Assembly: GCF_900269665.1 (NCBI RefSeq)
Contig: NZ_LT985361.1
Coordinates: 5,438,163-5,502,162, forward strand
Direction of reading: 5' to 3'
DNA from: Nocardia suismassiliense
GTDB lineage: Bacteria > Actinomycetota > Actinomycetes > Mycobacteriales > Mycobacteriaceae
DNA: 64,000 nt
Positions 51,712-60,918 of this stretch are shown piece after piece. The translations under genes and the position numbers were made by a program. The notes below the pieces were generated by a model, which ran no database searches, was not told the origin of the DNA, and saw nothing but the letters and a program-made list of their open reading frames with translations. Position 1 is the stretch's first letter; every line of letters begins with the position of its first letter.

Positions 51712-52890
51712 ATGCAAACCTTCGAGGACGTTTCGACACTCCTGCGTGTGGCCCCCGACATGCTGCCCGAAGTCACGGATGTGGAGTCGGCTCGCACGCG
51801 GATCGCGACCGAGATCAAGTCCGCGGAGTCCGCATACGACTTGTTCGCGCAGGCTTGCCGATTCGAGCACCCCTACACCGTGAGCTGGGTGCACCGGCCC
51901 GGCGAACGGTCGGCGTACCTGTCGCTGGAACTGGCCGCGGAGTCGCTGGACGACGACCGGCACCGGGCCCTGCTGGCCGGCGTCGTGCTGTCGACCTCGA
52001 TGTCCATCCCCTACGACTATCGAGCGCACGCCGCCGAGGAGCTGGTCCGGCTCGGGCTGGGTGCGTTCGCCGGCGCATTCCAGGAGGTCGTGGACTCCTA
52101 CGTGCCGCTGCCCGCGCGCAGTCTCGAGGCGAAGATCAACGTGCCGACCGACGGCATCGATCACCTGTTCACCATTCCGGACACCGCCGAGGCGCGGATC
52201 GATCTACTGATCACCGCGAGCAAATTGAAGACACTCGAGACCCGATACCTGCTTGCCGGGCGGGTCCTCGGGCACGCCCAGGTGCCGGCCACGACCACGG
52301 ACGCGGAGCGTCTGATCGTGGAGGATGCCGGCACGACCATGATCGCCCCGTCGGACTACCTGGTGCCCTGGGACCAGGAGTTCCCCGGTCCGGACGGCGC
52401 CGGGATCACGCTCGCGGAACTGATGCGAATCGTCCTGCTGTGCCCGGAGTTCAAGCTGCCCGACGCCAAGGTGCGTCCGATCCTGGTGGACTTCTACAAG
52501 TCCATCCTGCGGATCAGCGGCCGCTCGATCATCGGCCTCTCGGCCGGTGTCTTCCACGTCGAACACGGCACCCTCGCCACGCCGTCCTACTACTACCAGG
52601 GTCGCGATTCCATTCTCGGCAAGGGTTTGGTGATCGACTGCGTCGGCGGTGCGATCTTGCAGAACGGTTCGTTCCTCGGCGGTGGCTTCATGCCCATCCT
52701 GATCCACACGCACAAGCACATTCGTAAGAGCGGTGGCTCCGGCGCCTCGGAACGCAAGACGATCCAGCCGTGCATCTTCGCCGCCGAGGCCGGTGCCCGA
52801 TTCCCGATGGACGCGGTCGGTCTGTTCGAGACCGTCGACTATCTCGGAAAAGAGGCTCCGTTCAAGGGCATTCGAGCCATTCCGCTCTGA
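51712..52890 (+). CDS. Unassigned protein, possible left-handed beta-helix acyltransferase
   Basis: This 392-aa protein is not confidently recognised. The first 250 residues are mostly helical with no known motif. The last 110 residues contain repeated short strands and glycine turns (ILGKGLVIDCVGGAILQNG, FLGGGFMPILIHTHKH), suggesting a left-handed beta-helix like hexapeptide acyltransferases, whose catalytic His would be in IHTHKH. In a locus with a UDP-sugar dehydrogenase and a Gfo/Idh/MocA enzyme, a sugar N-acyltransferase role (WbpD-like) is possible. An ATG ten codons earlier (51682) is an alternative start. Confidence 0.55.
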   Translation: MQTFEDVSTLLRVAPDMLPEVTDVESARTRIATEIKSAESAYDLFAQACRFEHPYTVSWVHRPGERSAYLSLELAAESLDDDRHRALLAGVVLSTSMSIPYDYRAHAAEELVRLGLGAFAGAFQEVVDSYVPLPARSLEAKINVPTDGIDHLFTIPDTAEARIDLLITASKLKTLETRYLLAGRVLGHAQVPATTTDAERLIVEDAGTTMIAPSDYLVPWDQEFPGPDGAGITLAELMRIVLLCPEFKLPDAKVRPILVDFYKSILRISGRSIIGLSAGVFHVEHGTLATPSYYYQGRDSILGKGLVIDCVGGAILQNGSFLGGGFMPILIHTHKHIRKSGGSGASERKTIQPCIFAAEAGARFPMDAVGLFETVDYLGKEAPFKGIRAIPL

Positions 52891-52991
52891 GCTCGGCCGT
52901 CCGTATTCCGCTTTACCCCTTAGTTCGTGAGATTTTCTCTGCCCGTAGGCCCCGCGTGTCACTCGTTCACTGCTCGGTGCTGGGAGGTGAG

Positions 52992-54335
52992 ATGTTCAAG
53001 GAGATGAATGCTGTGTTCAATACTACTGTCGCCGTGGTCGGCGCCGGCTATGTCGGACTGACGACGGCGGTGTGCCTGGCTTCGCTGGGCCACCGAGTGA
53101 TCTGCGCGGATGTCGATCCGGCGAAGGTCAAAACATTATCCGGCGGTGAATCCACCATCGCGGAGCCGGGCATGTGCGAGCTCGTCGTGGACGGATTGGC
53201 TACCGGGCGATTGACTTTCGTGCTCGGCGCCGGTGCGGCGGTCGCCGAGGCCGAGTTCGTCATCCTGTGCGTCCCGACACCGATGGGGCGCGACGGAGCG
53301 GCGAATCTGAGCACGCTCGAGTCCGTCGTGGCGGAGTTGCGGCATCAGCTGCTGCCCGGTTGTGTCGTGGTGAACAAGTCGACCGTGCCGGTGGGTACCG
53401 CGGTGCGCATCAACGATCTGATCGGCCGCGAGGATGTCACGGTCGTATCCAACCCGGAGTTCCTGCGGGAAGGGTCCGCGATCTACGACTTCCTGAATCC
53501 CGATCGCATCGTGGTCGGCTCCGACGATCCGGACTCCGCCGAACGTGTTGCCGCGCTGTACCGGCGGCTCGACGCGCCAGTTCTGCTGACCGGTTCGGCG
53601 AGCGCGGAGATGATCAAATACGCGGCCAACTGCTACCTGGCCACTCGCCTGTCCTATGTGAATGCCATCGCCGAGTTGTGCGAGTATCTCGGCGCGGACA
53701 TCAGCGACGTGACCATGGGCATGGGGTACGACCAGCGCATCGGCAAGGAATTCCTGCGCCCCGGTCCGGGGTGGGGCGGGTCCTGCCTGCCCAAGGACAC
53801 GGTGGCGCTGTTGCGATCGGCGCAGACCGTCGGTTGTGAGTTCCCGCTGCTGCGCGCCGCCATCGACACCAATACCCGGCAGCACGAGCTGGTGGTGGAC
53901 AAGGTTCGCCATGCGGTCGGCGGCCGATTGGCGGGGGTCCGAATCGGCATGCTGGGGTTGACCTTCAAGGCAGGCACCGACGATCTACGCGACTCGCCCG
54001 CGTTGGCGATCGCGCAGCGGCTGGTCGCCGAGGGCGCGGACTTACGCGCGTACGACCCCAGCGTCCGGAAAGCGGTGCCGGGCAGCACCGATGGCGTGCG
54101 GGTCATGGAGACCGCGTACCACGCGGCACACGGTTCGGCCGCGATCATGGTGCTCACCGAGTGGCCCGAGTTCCGCGACCTGGACTGGAAGCGGATGGCG
54201 GGCTTGCTCGTCGGCCGCTCGGTGATCGACGCCCGCAATCACCTGGACCCGCTGGTCCTGCACCTCGCGGGACTGTCCTGCGAACGTGTCGGTCGCGGGA
54301 GTCCGAAGGTGTCCGATCTGGATCTCGCAGGCTGA
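52992..54335 (+). CDS. UDP-glucose/GDP-mannose 6-dehydrogenase family protein
   Basis: This 447-aa NAD-dependent dehydrogenase has the N-terminal motif VVGAGYVGLTTAVCLASLGH, the KSTVPVGT loop, and catalytic Cys265 in GWGGSCLPKDT. It oxidises a UDP-sugar at C6 to the uronate in two steps. Whether the substrate is UDP-glucose or UDP-N-acetylhexosamine is not evident by eye. It is separated from the beta-helix gene by about 100 bases and has GGGAGG before the ATG, so it may be co-transcribed or start separately. A strong terminator follows. Confidence 0.93.
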   Translation: MFKEMNAVFNTTVAVVGAGYVGLTTAVCLASLGHRVICADVDPAKVKTLSGGESTIAEPGMCELVVDGLATGRLTFVLGAGAAVAEAEFVILCVPTPMGRDGAANLSTLESVVAELRHQLLPGCVVVNKSTVPVGTAVRINDLIGREDVTVVSNPEFLREGSAIYDFLNPDRIVVGSDDPDSAERVAALYRRLDAPVLLTGSASAEMIKYAANCYLATRLSYVNAIAELCEYLGADISDVTMGMGYDQRIGKEFLRPGPGWGGSCLPKDTVALLRSAQTVGCEFPLLRAAIDTNTRQHELVVDKVRHAVGGRLAGVRIGMLGLTFKAGTDDLRDSPALAIAQRLVAEGADLRAYDPSVRKAVPGSTDGVRVMETAYHAAHGSAAIMVLTEWPEFRDLDWKRMAGLLVGRSVIDARNHLDPLVLHLAGLSCERVGRGSPKVSDLDLAG

Positions 54336-54356
54336 CAGAGCATCTCGCGGGATGAC

Positions 54357-54396
54357 GCGAAAGGCCTGGAACCGCCCCCGGTTCCGGGCCTTTCGC
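54357..54396. terminator. Bidirectional terminator after the UDP-sugar dehydrogenase
   Basis: A 17-bp stem (GCGAAAGGCCTGGAACC with GGTTCCGGGCCTTTCGC, one G-U pair) closes a 6-base loop between convergent genes. Confidence 0.88.
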
Positions 54397-54411
54397 GGTG
54401 TTGTGATCCCG

Positions 54412-55416
54412 TCAGCGCACTCTCGCGAGGAATGCGGCTGTGTCGGAGGCGATCTCGTCGGGATACTCACCGATGATCGCGTGCGACGCGTCCGGGTAGA
54501 CCCGCACGGTGGCGTCGGCGAGCACGGACTCGGCCCGCCGAGCCGCCGCCGCGCTGTCGTGCATCACCGACCGGCCCGCCAACAGGACCAGGATGGGCAT
54601 CTTCAAACTCTTCAGCTGATCATCGGAGAACTCCGTCGGCGCGGGCAGATGCAGCGCGTAGGTCTGCATGCCCGCTTCGATCATGTCCGCGACGGGGACA
54701 TCCTCGACCGGCGCGCCGCCCGCGGTCCAGCTGTTGAAGTCGTCGCGCCAGCTCTTCGGAAACCAGCGCACGGAGGCCGGTATCGACCGGATGATCGTGC
54801 GAAACGGCATGCCCGCGAACGTCATCGCCGGATCGAGCAGGATGACGCCTGCGATCTTGCCCGGTTGCCGGATCGCGAGATTGGTGGCCGTCCAGCCACC
54901 GATCGAGACGCCGAGCAGGTACAGCTGCTTCTCGGGCAACTGCCGGAGGGCCTGATGTAACCAGCGCGCTTGGTCATCATCGTGCTCGATGGGGCGGGTC
55001 TGGATACTCGCACCTGGTTCACCGAGCAGGTCGATGGCGTAGACGGTGCGCAGCTTGGTCAACGTGGGCAGGTTGTCCGCCCACATCGGTGTCGCGGCGG
55101 CGCGTCCGGGCAGCAGCACCAGTGGGGGCGCGGTCGGGTCGGCGCCGTCGAAGCGATACACCCGGACCACGCCGTAGTCGGTCCGCAGATCCAGTGTGGC
55201 GCTCGGTGCGGGCAGGTCGCGCATCGCTCGCGTGTAGGCGTCGAAGAATCGGTCGTGGCCCGCCGCGGAGGTGAAGTGGCCGACCGGGGAGGTGTCACGG
55301 ACCGCGAGCCAGGCCACCAGGCCGAGCGTGACCACTCCCGCGGTGATTGCCAGCAGTCGTCGTTTGCCCCAGCGCCGCCGAATCGCGTTGGGCGCCGGTT
55401 CCTTTTCGTCGTTCAT
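54412..55416 (-). CDS. Membrane-anchored alpha/beta hydrolase
   Basis: This 334-aa protein has a basic N-terminus and one transmembrane anchor (LLAITAGVVTLGLVAWLAV), then an alpha/beta hydrolase fold. The nucleophile Ser is in LLGVSIGGWTATNL, the acid is in the LLAGRSVMHD region, and the His is in YPDASHAIIGEYPD. The catalytic domain faces outside. The ATG follows AAAGGTG. Substrate unknown. It runs in the same direction as, and just downstream of, the carboxylesterase gene. Confidence 0.82.
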   Translation of the reverse strand: MNDEKEPAPNAIRRRWGKRRLLAITAGVVTLGLVAWLAVRDTSPVGHFTSAAGHDRFFDAYTRAMRDLPAPSATLDLRTDYGVVRVYRFDGADPTAPPLVLLPGRAAATPMWADNLPTLTKLRTVYAIDLLGEPGASIQTRPIEHDDDQARWLHQALRQLPEKQLYLLGVSIGGWTATNLAIRQPGKIAGVILLDPAMTFAGMPFRTIIRSIPASVRWFPKSWRDDFNSWTAGGAPVEDVPVADMIEAGMQTYALHLPAPTEFSDDQLKSLKMPILVLLAGRSVMHDSAAAARRAESVLADATVRVYPDASHAIIGEYPDEIASDTAAFLARVR

Positions 55417-55464
55417 CGAGCACCTTTCGATAGGGCCGTGCACAGTTCGCAGCACCGGATCGCG

Positions 55465-57039
55465 TCAGCGGTGCCCGAGGCGAAGCCAGAAGTCGATGTG
55501 GTGTCCGGCGTCGAAGTCAGTGGGTCCGATCCCGCCCGGCCCCGGGGCCAGCGACTGAACGAACGGCCGCTCTCCTGCGACCGGCGCCCACGCGGGCCGG
55601 TTCGGGACAGCGGGCACACCGTCGTGCGCGAACGCCGACCAGTAGTCGATCATCGCATCGGCGAGTTCGCGTTGCGCGTCATCGAGTCCGCGCGCCAAAC
55701 CGGGCAGGTCGAACAGGTAAGCCAATTCGGCGCCGTGGTAGGCGCCGTACGGAAACGGTGCGGCGGGCAGGTCGGTGAACTGCGGCGGCGCCGGGTCGGC
55801 GAACTCGTAGGCGAAGACGGTGGCCGACCGGGCCAGGGCGTCGCGGGCGTTCCTGGTCGGGTACGCCCAGGTGCGATCGGTGTTGAGCTGGGCCAGCGTC
55901 TTCGCGTTGTCGCCGGGCTGCGCGGGGTAGGCGGCGGCCACGGCGTCGGCGTGGGTGCCGAAGTCGGCGTCGAGCACTCGCCGGTATTCGGCCGCGGTCA
56001 ATGGTGACGGCACCGAACCGACGATCGATACGCGCGCCTCGTCGCGGTTGTTGCCCAGGATGATCGGCATGCGCGCGAATCGGCCCTCGCGCAACGCGAT
56101 TGCCGGGTGTTCGGGCAGCAGTGCGTTGCCGTAGCTGGGGCCGAACTGTGCGTGGCCGGCCAGCAATCGGTCGGTCGGGGCTTGCCGGAGGCAGGTGAGG
56201 TCGATACCGTGCGGCGGGCAGCCGAGGCGCTCGGACAATGCGCGACCCTGATCTTCGGCGTATGCCGGAGTATCGAACGCGGTGCTGCCGGTGCCGTCGG
56301 CGGCGTAGGGCGGCCACTCCGACATGCAGGTCCCGCTCTGCATGACGGCCTTGTGGAACAAACCCGTTGCGGCGGGTGAAGTGAGCTGCGCGCAGGTGCT
56401 CATCGCGCCCGCCGACTCGCCGAACAGGGTGATATTGCCGGGATCGCCGCCGAATGCGGCCGCGTTGGCCGCGGCCCAGCGCAGGGCCAACTGCTGGTCC
56501 TGGAGTCCGAACGTGCCGCCGTCGGCCAGGCCGGGCAGGCGCAGGAAGCCGAAGACGCCGAGGCGGTAGTTGGCGGTCACCACGACCACGTCACCCTGAC
56601 TCGCCAGCCGGGCCGCGCCGTACTCGGCCGCATTGCCCTGATAGAAACCGCCGCCGTATAGCCACACCATGACCGGTCGTGGACGGGTGGGTTTCGCTGC
56701 CGGAGTGGTGACGTTGAGGTACAGGCAGTCTTCGGATTGCGGCCCCTCGGACGGATCGGCCGGATTCTGCATGCACAACGAGCCTGGCGTGGTCGCGTCT
56801 CGTTCACCCGTCCAGGCTGGTGCGGGTCGCGGTGGCTGCCAACGCAATTCGCCGACGGGCGGTTGCGCGAATGGAATCCCTTGAAACAGGCGGTGATTCG
56901 GCTGCACCGCGCCGCGAACAGTGCCACCAGTTGTTTGCACCACCGCCGGGTCGGCCCGTTCCTGCGCACACGCGGTGAGCAGGAATGCGATCAGCACTGC
57001 GGCGAGTGCGCAGCTTCCGGCAGCGAGACGTGACTTCAT
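55465..57039 (-). CDS. Type B carboxylesterase, lipoprotein
   Basis: This 524-aa esterase has a lipoprotein signal peptide with lipobox LTAC, so it is anchored outside the membrane. The catalytic Ser is in GESAGAMS, the His is in YGAYHGAELAYL, and the acid is probably in GNNRDEARV. The oxyanion motif YGGGFYQGN is intact, and six cysteines suggest disulphides. It resembles para-nitrobenzyl-esterase/carboxylesterase B proteins. The divergent TetR gene and an operator-like palindrome suggest induction by its substrate. The ATG follows AAAGG. Confidence 0.9.
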   Translation of the reverse strand: MKSRLAAGSCALAAVLIAFLLTACAQERADPAVVQTTGGTVRGAVQPNHRLFQGIPFAQPPVGELRWQPPRPAPAWTGERDATTPGSLCMQNPADPSEGPQSEDCLYLNVTTPAAKPTRPRPVMVWLYGGGFYQGNAAEYGAARLASQGDVVVVTANYRLGVFGFLRLPGLADGGTFGLQDQQLALRWAAANAAAFGGDPGNITLFGESAGAMSTCAQLTSPAATGLFHKAVMQSGTCMSEWPPYAADGTGSTAFDTPAYAEDQGRALSERLGCPPHGIDLTCLRQAPTDRLLAGHAQFGPSYGNALLPEHPAIALREGRFARMPIILGNNRDEARVSIVGSVPSPLTAAEYRRVLDADFGTHADAVAAAYPAQPGDNAKTLAQLNTDRTWAYPTRNARDALARSATVFAYEFADPAPPQFTDLPAAPFPYGAYHGAELAYLFDLPGLARGLDDAQRELADAMIDYWSAFAHDGVPAVPNRPAWAPVAGERPFVQSLAPGPGGIGPTDFDAGHHIDFWLRLGHR

Positions 57040-57117
57040 CGGACGGCCTTTCCTGATTTCCGGCGGATCTCGGCCGGCGGTCTGCCGCCTGTCCAATACA
57101 GGCAAACTCCAAAATAG

Positions 57118-57129
57118 GACACTACTGTC
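57118..57129. promoter_or_regulatory. Operator-like repeat between esterase and TetR genes
   Basis: GACA-CTAC-TGTC is a short inverted repeat in the AT-rich centre of the 144-base divergent region. Confidence 0.4.
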
Positions 57130-57183
57130 TCATAAACAACCGTGTTCGTCCCATCGATTCCTTGGGGGTGCTAATGTTCGGCC

Positions 57184-57780
57184 ATGGCCAGCCGCGGAGA
57201 CGTCGACGCGTCGCCCACCCCGTCGAGCGGCGTTCGGAGCCGCACCCGGACCGCCATCATGACCGCCGCGCTCGCGGCATGGACGCGCGACTTCTCCGCT
57301 TCGCTCACCGACATCGCCGATCGCGCCGGCGTCAGCCGCAGCACGCTGCACCGCTACTTCCCGGAACGGCAAGATCTCGTCGATGCCGTGCTCATCGACT
57401 CGTTGCAGGTCGTCGATGCGGTGGCGACCGCGGCGAACAACGGGACCCGCGCCCCGCTCGACCATCTGATCTACCTGCTGCGGTCCCTCGTCGAAGTCAG
57501 CGACCGCGTGGTCTTCCTCTTCGCCGACCCACGCCGCTTCGCGGGCAACCCGCACTGGGGCGATGCGAACGATGCGAGCGTGCGGACGCTCATCGCCGCC
57601 GCACAGGCCGAGGGCACGCTCGACCCCGAGTTACCGACGGAGTGGATCGACGGCGTCTACAACGCGCACATCTTCCTCGCCGCCGAAGCCGCCCAGCGGG
57701 GTACCGCGCCGTCACATGCGGTCGCGGACAACGCGATTCGCACGTTCCTCGGCGGTGTGGGCGTTCCGCGGTCGACCTAG
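57184..57780 (+). CDS. TetR-family regulator
   Basis: This 198-aa protein has a TetR helix-turn-helix (ASLTDIADRAGVSRSTLHRYFPERQDLVDAVL) and a helical ligand domain. It is divergent from the carboxylesterase gene and is likely its repressor, together with the alpha/beta hydrolase downstream of that gene. It is less similar to the two paralogous TetR proteins at 42 and 45 kb. Confidence 0.88.
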   Translation: MASRGDVDASPTPSSGVRSRTRTAIMTAALAAWTRDFSASLTDIADRAGVSRSTLHRYFPERQDLVDAVLIDSLQVVDAVATAANNGTRAPLDHLIYLLRSLVEVSDRVVFLFADPRRFAGNPHWGDANDASVRTLIAAAQAEGTLDPELPTEWIDGVYNAHIFLAAEAAQRGTAPSHAVADNAIRTFLGGVGVPRST

Positions 57781-57799
57781 CCGCAAGTACTCGGCCGAA

Positions 57800-58603
57800 T
57801 CATCGTTCGATCGCGGCCTTTTCGACCTGACCGCGCACCCATGCCAGGAACGTCTGCACGTCGGCGGCGGGTAGCGCCAGCGCTGCCGTGCGAGGGCGCT
57901 GGAAGCTGCGCAATGCCGCGTCGATGAGATCCCGGAAGTCCGCTTCGGATTCCATCATCAGCTGCGCGGCTTCGCTTTTGGCGAGCCACCGCCCGGTGCG
58001 GCAGAACGCCACCGAGCGGCAGCCGTTGAGTACCTGGTTGTCGCTCAGATGGCCCTCCCCCGTGGCGTGCTCGCGGACCGAGGCGAGGAGCGCGGCGAAA
58101 AGGTCGCGCGGTGCGGGTGGTGCGAGCACCTGCCGCACCGGGCTGCCGTAGAGGAGGCATCCCGTCTGATAGGCGATCGACCGATCGATGACATACCAGA
58201 AGTCCGATGATTGCCCCGGATCGAAGCTGGCGCGATTCGACAGCAGCGGACCGGTATTGAGATCCAGCAGATACCCCGCTGCGGCGGCGGGCTGGGCGGC
58301 GAAAGTGGCGTCGTAGACGACCAATTCGAGCCCGGCCGCAGGACACGGCAGAGCAGGGTGCGCGAGCGCTTCGGCCAGTTCGCGTATCGCGGATGCGGGT
58401 AACGACGGTTCGACCACGAGGATCACGTCGATGTCGCTGCGCCCGTGGCGGTAATCCGCCAGCGCGATCGATCCGACCGCGAAGGCGCTGCGCAGCTGCT
58501 CCCCGCACGTCTTGTGCGCCCGCTGCACGAGCTCTGCCAGGTACGGACGCACCTCGGCGGGCACCGCGGCTGGGTCTACGAGAGCCATGCGGCCAGTATC
58601 CAT
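57800..58603 (-). CDS. Aminoglycoside-nucleotidyltransferase-like protein
   Basis: This 267-aa protein has the nucleotidyltransferase motif GSIALADYRHGRSDIDVIL (G-S...D-x-D), then a helical C-terminal domain like AadA/ANT(3'')-type adenylyltransferases (DUF4111). It may modify aminoglycosides or another nucleotide-accepting metabolite; no resistance phenotype can be assigned by sequence alone. An ATG five codons in (58588) is an alternative start. It is convergent with the TetR gene and separated from the BVMO operon by a strong terminator. Confidence 0.78.
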   Translation of the reverse strand: MDTGRMALVDPAAVPAEVRPYLAELVQRAHKTCGEQLRSAFAVGSIALADYRHGRSDIDVILVVEPSLPASAIRELAEALAHPALPCPAAGLELVVYDATFAAQPAAAAGYLLDLNTGPLLSNRASFDPGQSSDFWYVIDRSIAYQTGCLLYGSPVRQVLAPPAPRDLFAALLASVREHATGEGHLSDNQVLNGCRSVAFCRTGRWLAKSEAAQLMMESEADFRDLIDAALRSFQRPRTAALALPAADVQTFLAWVRGQVEKAAIER

Positions 58604-58605
58604 CA

Positions 58606-58644
58606 GCGCCCCTCCGCCCAGCCGTCAGGAGGGCGGAGGGGCGC
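58606..58644. terminator. Terminator of the BVMO operon
   Basis: GCGCCCCTCCGCCC and GGGCGGAGGGGCGC form a perfect 14-bp stem with an 11-base loop, immediately beyond the last BVMO gene of the leftward operon. Confidence 0.85.
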
Positions 58645-58651
58645 GGCCGGG

Positions 58652-60268
58652 CTACCCGAGTTCGGCGTCGGCCAGTTCGACCGGCGCGGTGTCGATCGGG
58701 TCGTCGTAGCGGACCGCATGGCGGTAGCTGTAGTCGTCACGGTCGAAACGAACGGCCTTGCGGTAGGTCTTCAGCAACGACCACGGGCGGATATACGGCG
58801 ACTTGCCTTGGGAGTTGACGAAGTAGCTGTTCGACCCCTCGCAGCGAGTTTCCAAGTAGTACGACAGGTTCCGGCCGCTACGCAGCATCTCCTGATGGAA
58901 CCGCTCCTGCGCTTCCGGCCGCACCTCCACCGTGGTGGCGCCGCGCCGCCGGGTCTCGTCGATGACGGTGGCTATGTGGCGCATGGCGTTCTCCACGAAG
59001 TAGTGGAACGCGGTGCCGGTCCAGGAGTAGGGGCCGATCATGATGAAGCGGTTCGGCACGCCGGCGACGGAGGTGCTGTAGTAGGCCTTCAGCTCCTCGG
59101 TGTTGTAGAAGACGCCCAGGTCGAATCCGTCTCGGCCGATCACGGTTCCGGGTTTGTAGCTCTCCGGGTCGGAGAACACCTCGTAGCCGGTGGCCAGCAC
59201 CAGCGCGTCGATCTCCCGCTCGACGCCGTCCGCGCTGCGGATGCCGTTCGGCTGGATCTCGGCGATGCCCGCGGTGATCAGCTCGACATTGTCGCGGTTG
59301 AGCGTCGGCAGATAGTCGCCGCCCGCACCGCCACGGATGCATACGATCCCGAAGCCGGGCCGCAGCACACGTCGGATCTCCTTGTCCTTCACCTTGATTC
59401 GCAGCCACCCCGCGTAGGCTGCGCGTCCGACGGCATCGACCAGCCGAGCGCCCATTTTCCACAGCGGCGCGGGCGTGAAGACCGCGATGCGCAACATCGT
59501 GTCGATGACCGTCTGCGCGATCCCGTTGACGGCAGCGGAACCGCCGGGCAGCGCGAGCAGCCGTTGCATCCACGGGCGCAGGACGAAATCCGGCTTCGGC
59601 AGGTACACCTGCGGCGTGCGCTGATAGATGTCGAGCCGGTCGACCTGCGCGGCGAGCTTCGGCGCGATCTGCATGGTGCTGGCGCCGACACCGATGATGG
59701 CCACCCGCTTGCCGGTGAAGTCGAAGTCGTGATTCCAGTCGGCCGGATGCATGGAAGTCCCGGTGTAGGAGCCCAATCCGGGGATGTTCGGCTCGGTCTT
59801 CGGGTTGATGTAGGCGCCGACCGCACTGATCACGAACCGGGCGGTGATCACCTCGCCGGTGTCGGTGTGCAGCCGCCACAGCGCGTGGTCGTCGTCCCAT
59901 TCTTCGCGAACGATGGTGGTGTGGAAGCGCATTCGGCGCGGCAGGTCGTGCTCGGCGGCGACCTCCTGGAGATACTGCAGGATCTGGTCGCGTTTGGCGA
60001 AGAATCGGTCCCAGTCCGGTTTACGCGCGAAGGAGAATTGATAAGTCGTACTGGGGATGTCGCAGCCCGCGTCGGGGTAGCTGTGGCTGTACCAGGTGCC
60101 ACCGAGTCCGCCGATCCGGTCCACGATCAGGAAGTTGTCGACGCCGATCTCCTGCAGCTTCACCCCGGCACAGATGCCGCCGATGCCCGCGCCGATCGCC
60201 ACGACCTCGTACTGCGGCGTCTCCACCGTATCCACGAATTCTGCTGCGATACCGTTGGTTTCGGTCAC
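58652..60268 (-). CDS. Baeyer-Villiger-type flavin monooxygenase (operon copy 1)
   Basis: This 538-aa class B flavin monooxygenase has the FAD motif AIGAGIGGICAGVKLQEIG, the GGTWYSHSYPDAGCD segment, a variant BVMO fingerprint YTGTSMHPADWNHD, and the NADPH motif IIGVGASTMQI. It is one of three paralogues in this operon, with a START-like protein and a lipase. In mycobacterial mymA/EthA relatives such enzymes oxidise ketones or thioamides, including prodrugs. The GTG start overlaps the START-like gene by GTGA. The substrate is unknown. Confidence 0.9.
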   Translation of the reverse strand: MTETNGIAAEFVDTVETPQYEVVAIGAGIGGICAGVKLQEIGVDNFLIVDRIGGLGGTWYSHSYPDAGCDIPSTTYQFSFARKPDWDRFFAKRDQILQYLQEVAAEHDLPRRMRFHTTIVREEWDDDHALWRLHTDTGEVITARFVISAVGAYINPKTEPNIPGLGSYTGTSMHPADWNHDFDFTGKRVAIIGVGASTMQIAPKLAAQVDRLDIYQRTPQVYLPKPDFVLRPWMQRLLALPGGSAAVNGIAQTVIDTMLRIAVFTPAPLWKMGARLVDAVGRAAYAGWLRIKVKDKEIRRVLRPGFGIVCIRGGAGGDYLPTLNRDNVELITAGIAEIQPNGIRSADGVEREIDALVLATGYEVFSDPESYKPGTVIGRDGFDLGVFYNTEELKAYYSTSVAGVPNRFIMIGPYSWTGTAFHYFVENAMRHIATVIDETRRRGATTVEVRPEAQERFHQEMLRSGRNLSYYLETRCEGSNSYFVNSQGKSPYIRPWSLLKTYRKAVRFDRDDYSYRHAVRYDDPIDTAPVELADAELG

Positions 60269-60891
60269 TGGACGCCTTCCTCGGCACGATGGGTACCCTG
60301 TGGGTCGGTGGTCCGGCCATTGGTGGGGATGTCGCGGGGCGGACCGGTGCGCACGACTTCGTCGACGCGACGGCGAAACAGCGGTCCCAGTCCGGCGATT
60401 CGATAAGCCGCCCGCCACAGCGGTGGGAACCACGTCGCGAAGCGCAACGGCAGGCGCGGGGTGACCGCGACCGTCCACGCCACCCTCGTCTGATCGGCGC
60501 CGACATCATCGAAGGTCATGTTCTCGGCGTACTGGCGGACGAGTATGTACTGCAGCCAGGTGGCGCTCACCACGCCGAAGGTGATGCGGCGGTTCGGTTC
60601 ATAACGCCAGAACCGTTCGCGTTCCACCCACAGGACCCGCAGCGGCGCGAAGACCGAACCCATCTCGCGGATCACGCCCACGCCGCGAGCCGGCGAGTCG
60701 TAGCGCACGCCGGTGCGCGGAATCGGCAGCCACCGCCACGCGTGCTCGTCGTCCAGGGCGGTCCACACTGCCCAGCGTGGTGCGTCGAAGACGTCTTCGA
60801 CGGTGAACACCAGTGCGGCGGTGTCGAAGACGGAATCGTCGACGGGCTGTACCGCGGGATACTGCTTCTGCAAGAAAGAGGTGACACTCAT
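60265..60891 (-). CDS. START/SRPBCC-like protein
   Basis: This 208-aa protein contains an SRPBCC-like beta fold (VFTVEDVFDAPRWAVWTALDDEHAWRWLPIPRTGV) that usually forms a hydrophobic ligand pocket. No catalytic residues are apparent. It lies between two BVMO genes and overlaps the downstream one by GTGA, so it probably binds or carries their hydrophobic ketone or steroid-like substrate. The last 30 residues are polar and may be disordered. Confidence 0.78.
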   Translation of the reverse strand: MSVTSFLQKQYPAVQPVDDSVFDTAALVFTVEDVFDAPRWAVWTALDDEHAWRWLPIPRTGVRYDSPARGVGVIREMGSVFAPLRVLWVERERFWRYEPNRRITFGVVSATWLQYILVRQYAENMTFDDVGADQTRVAWTVAVTPRLPLRFATWFPPLWRAAYRIAGLGPLFRRRVDEVVRTGPPRDIPTNGRTTDPQGTHRAEEGVQ

Positions 60892-60918
60892 GATCGTCTC
60901 CGATTCGGGGAATAGTGC

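Noticed and set aside
57800..58603. Nucleotidyltransferase considered as a proven aminoglycoside-resistance gene
   Set aside because: The catalytic motif is present but specificity cannot be judged by eye, and no mobile element or resistance context surrounds it.
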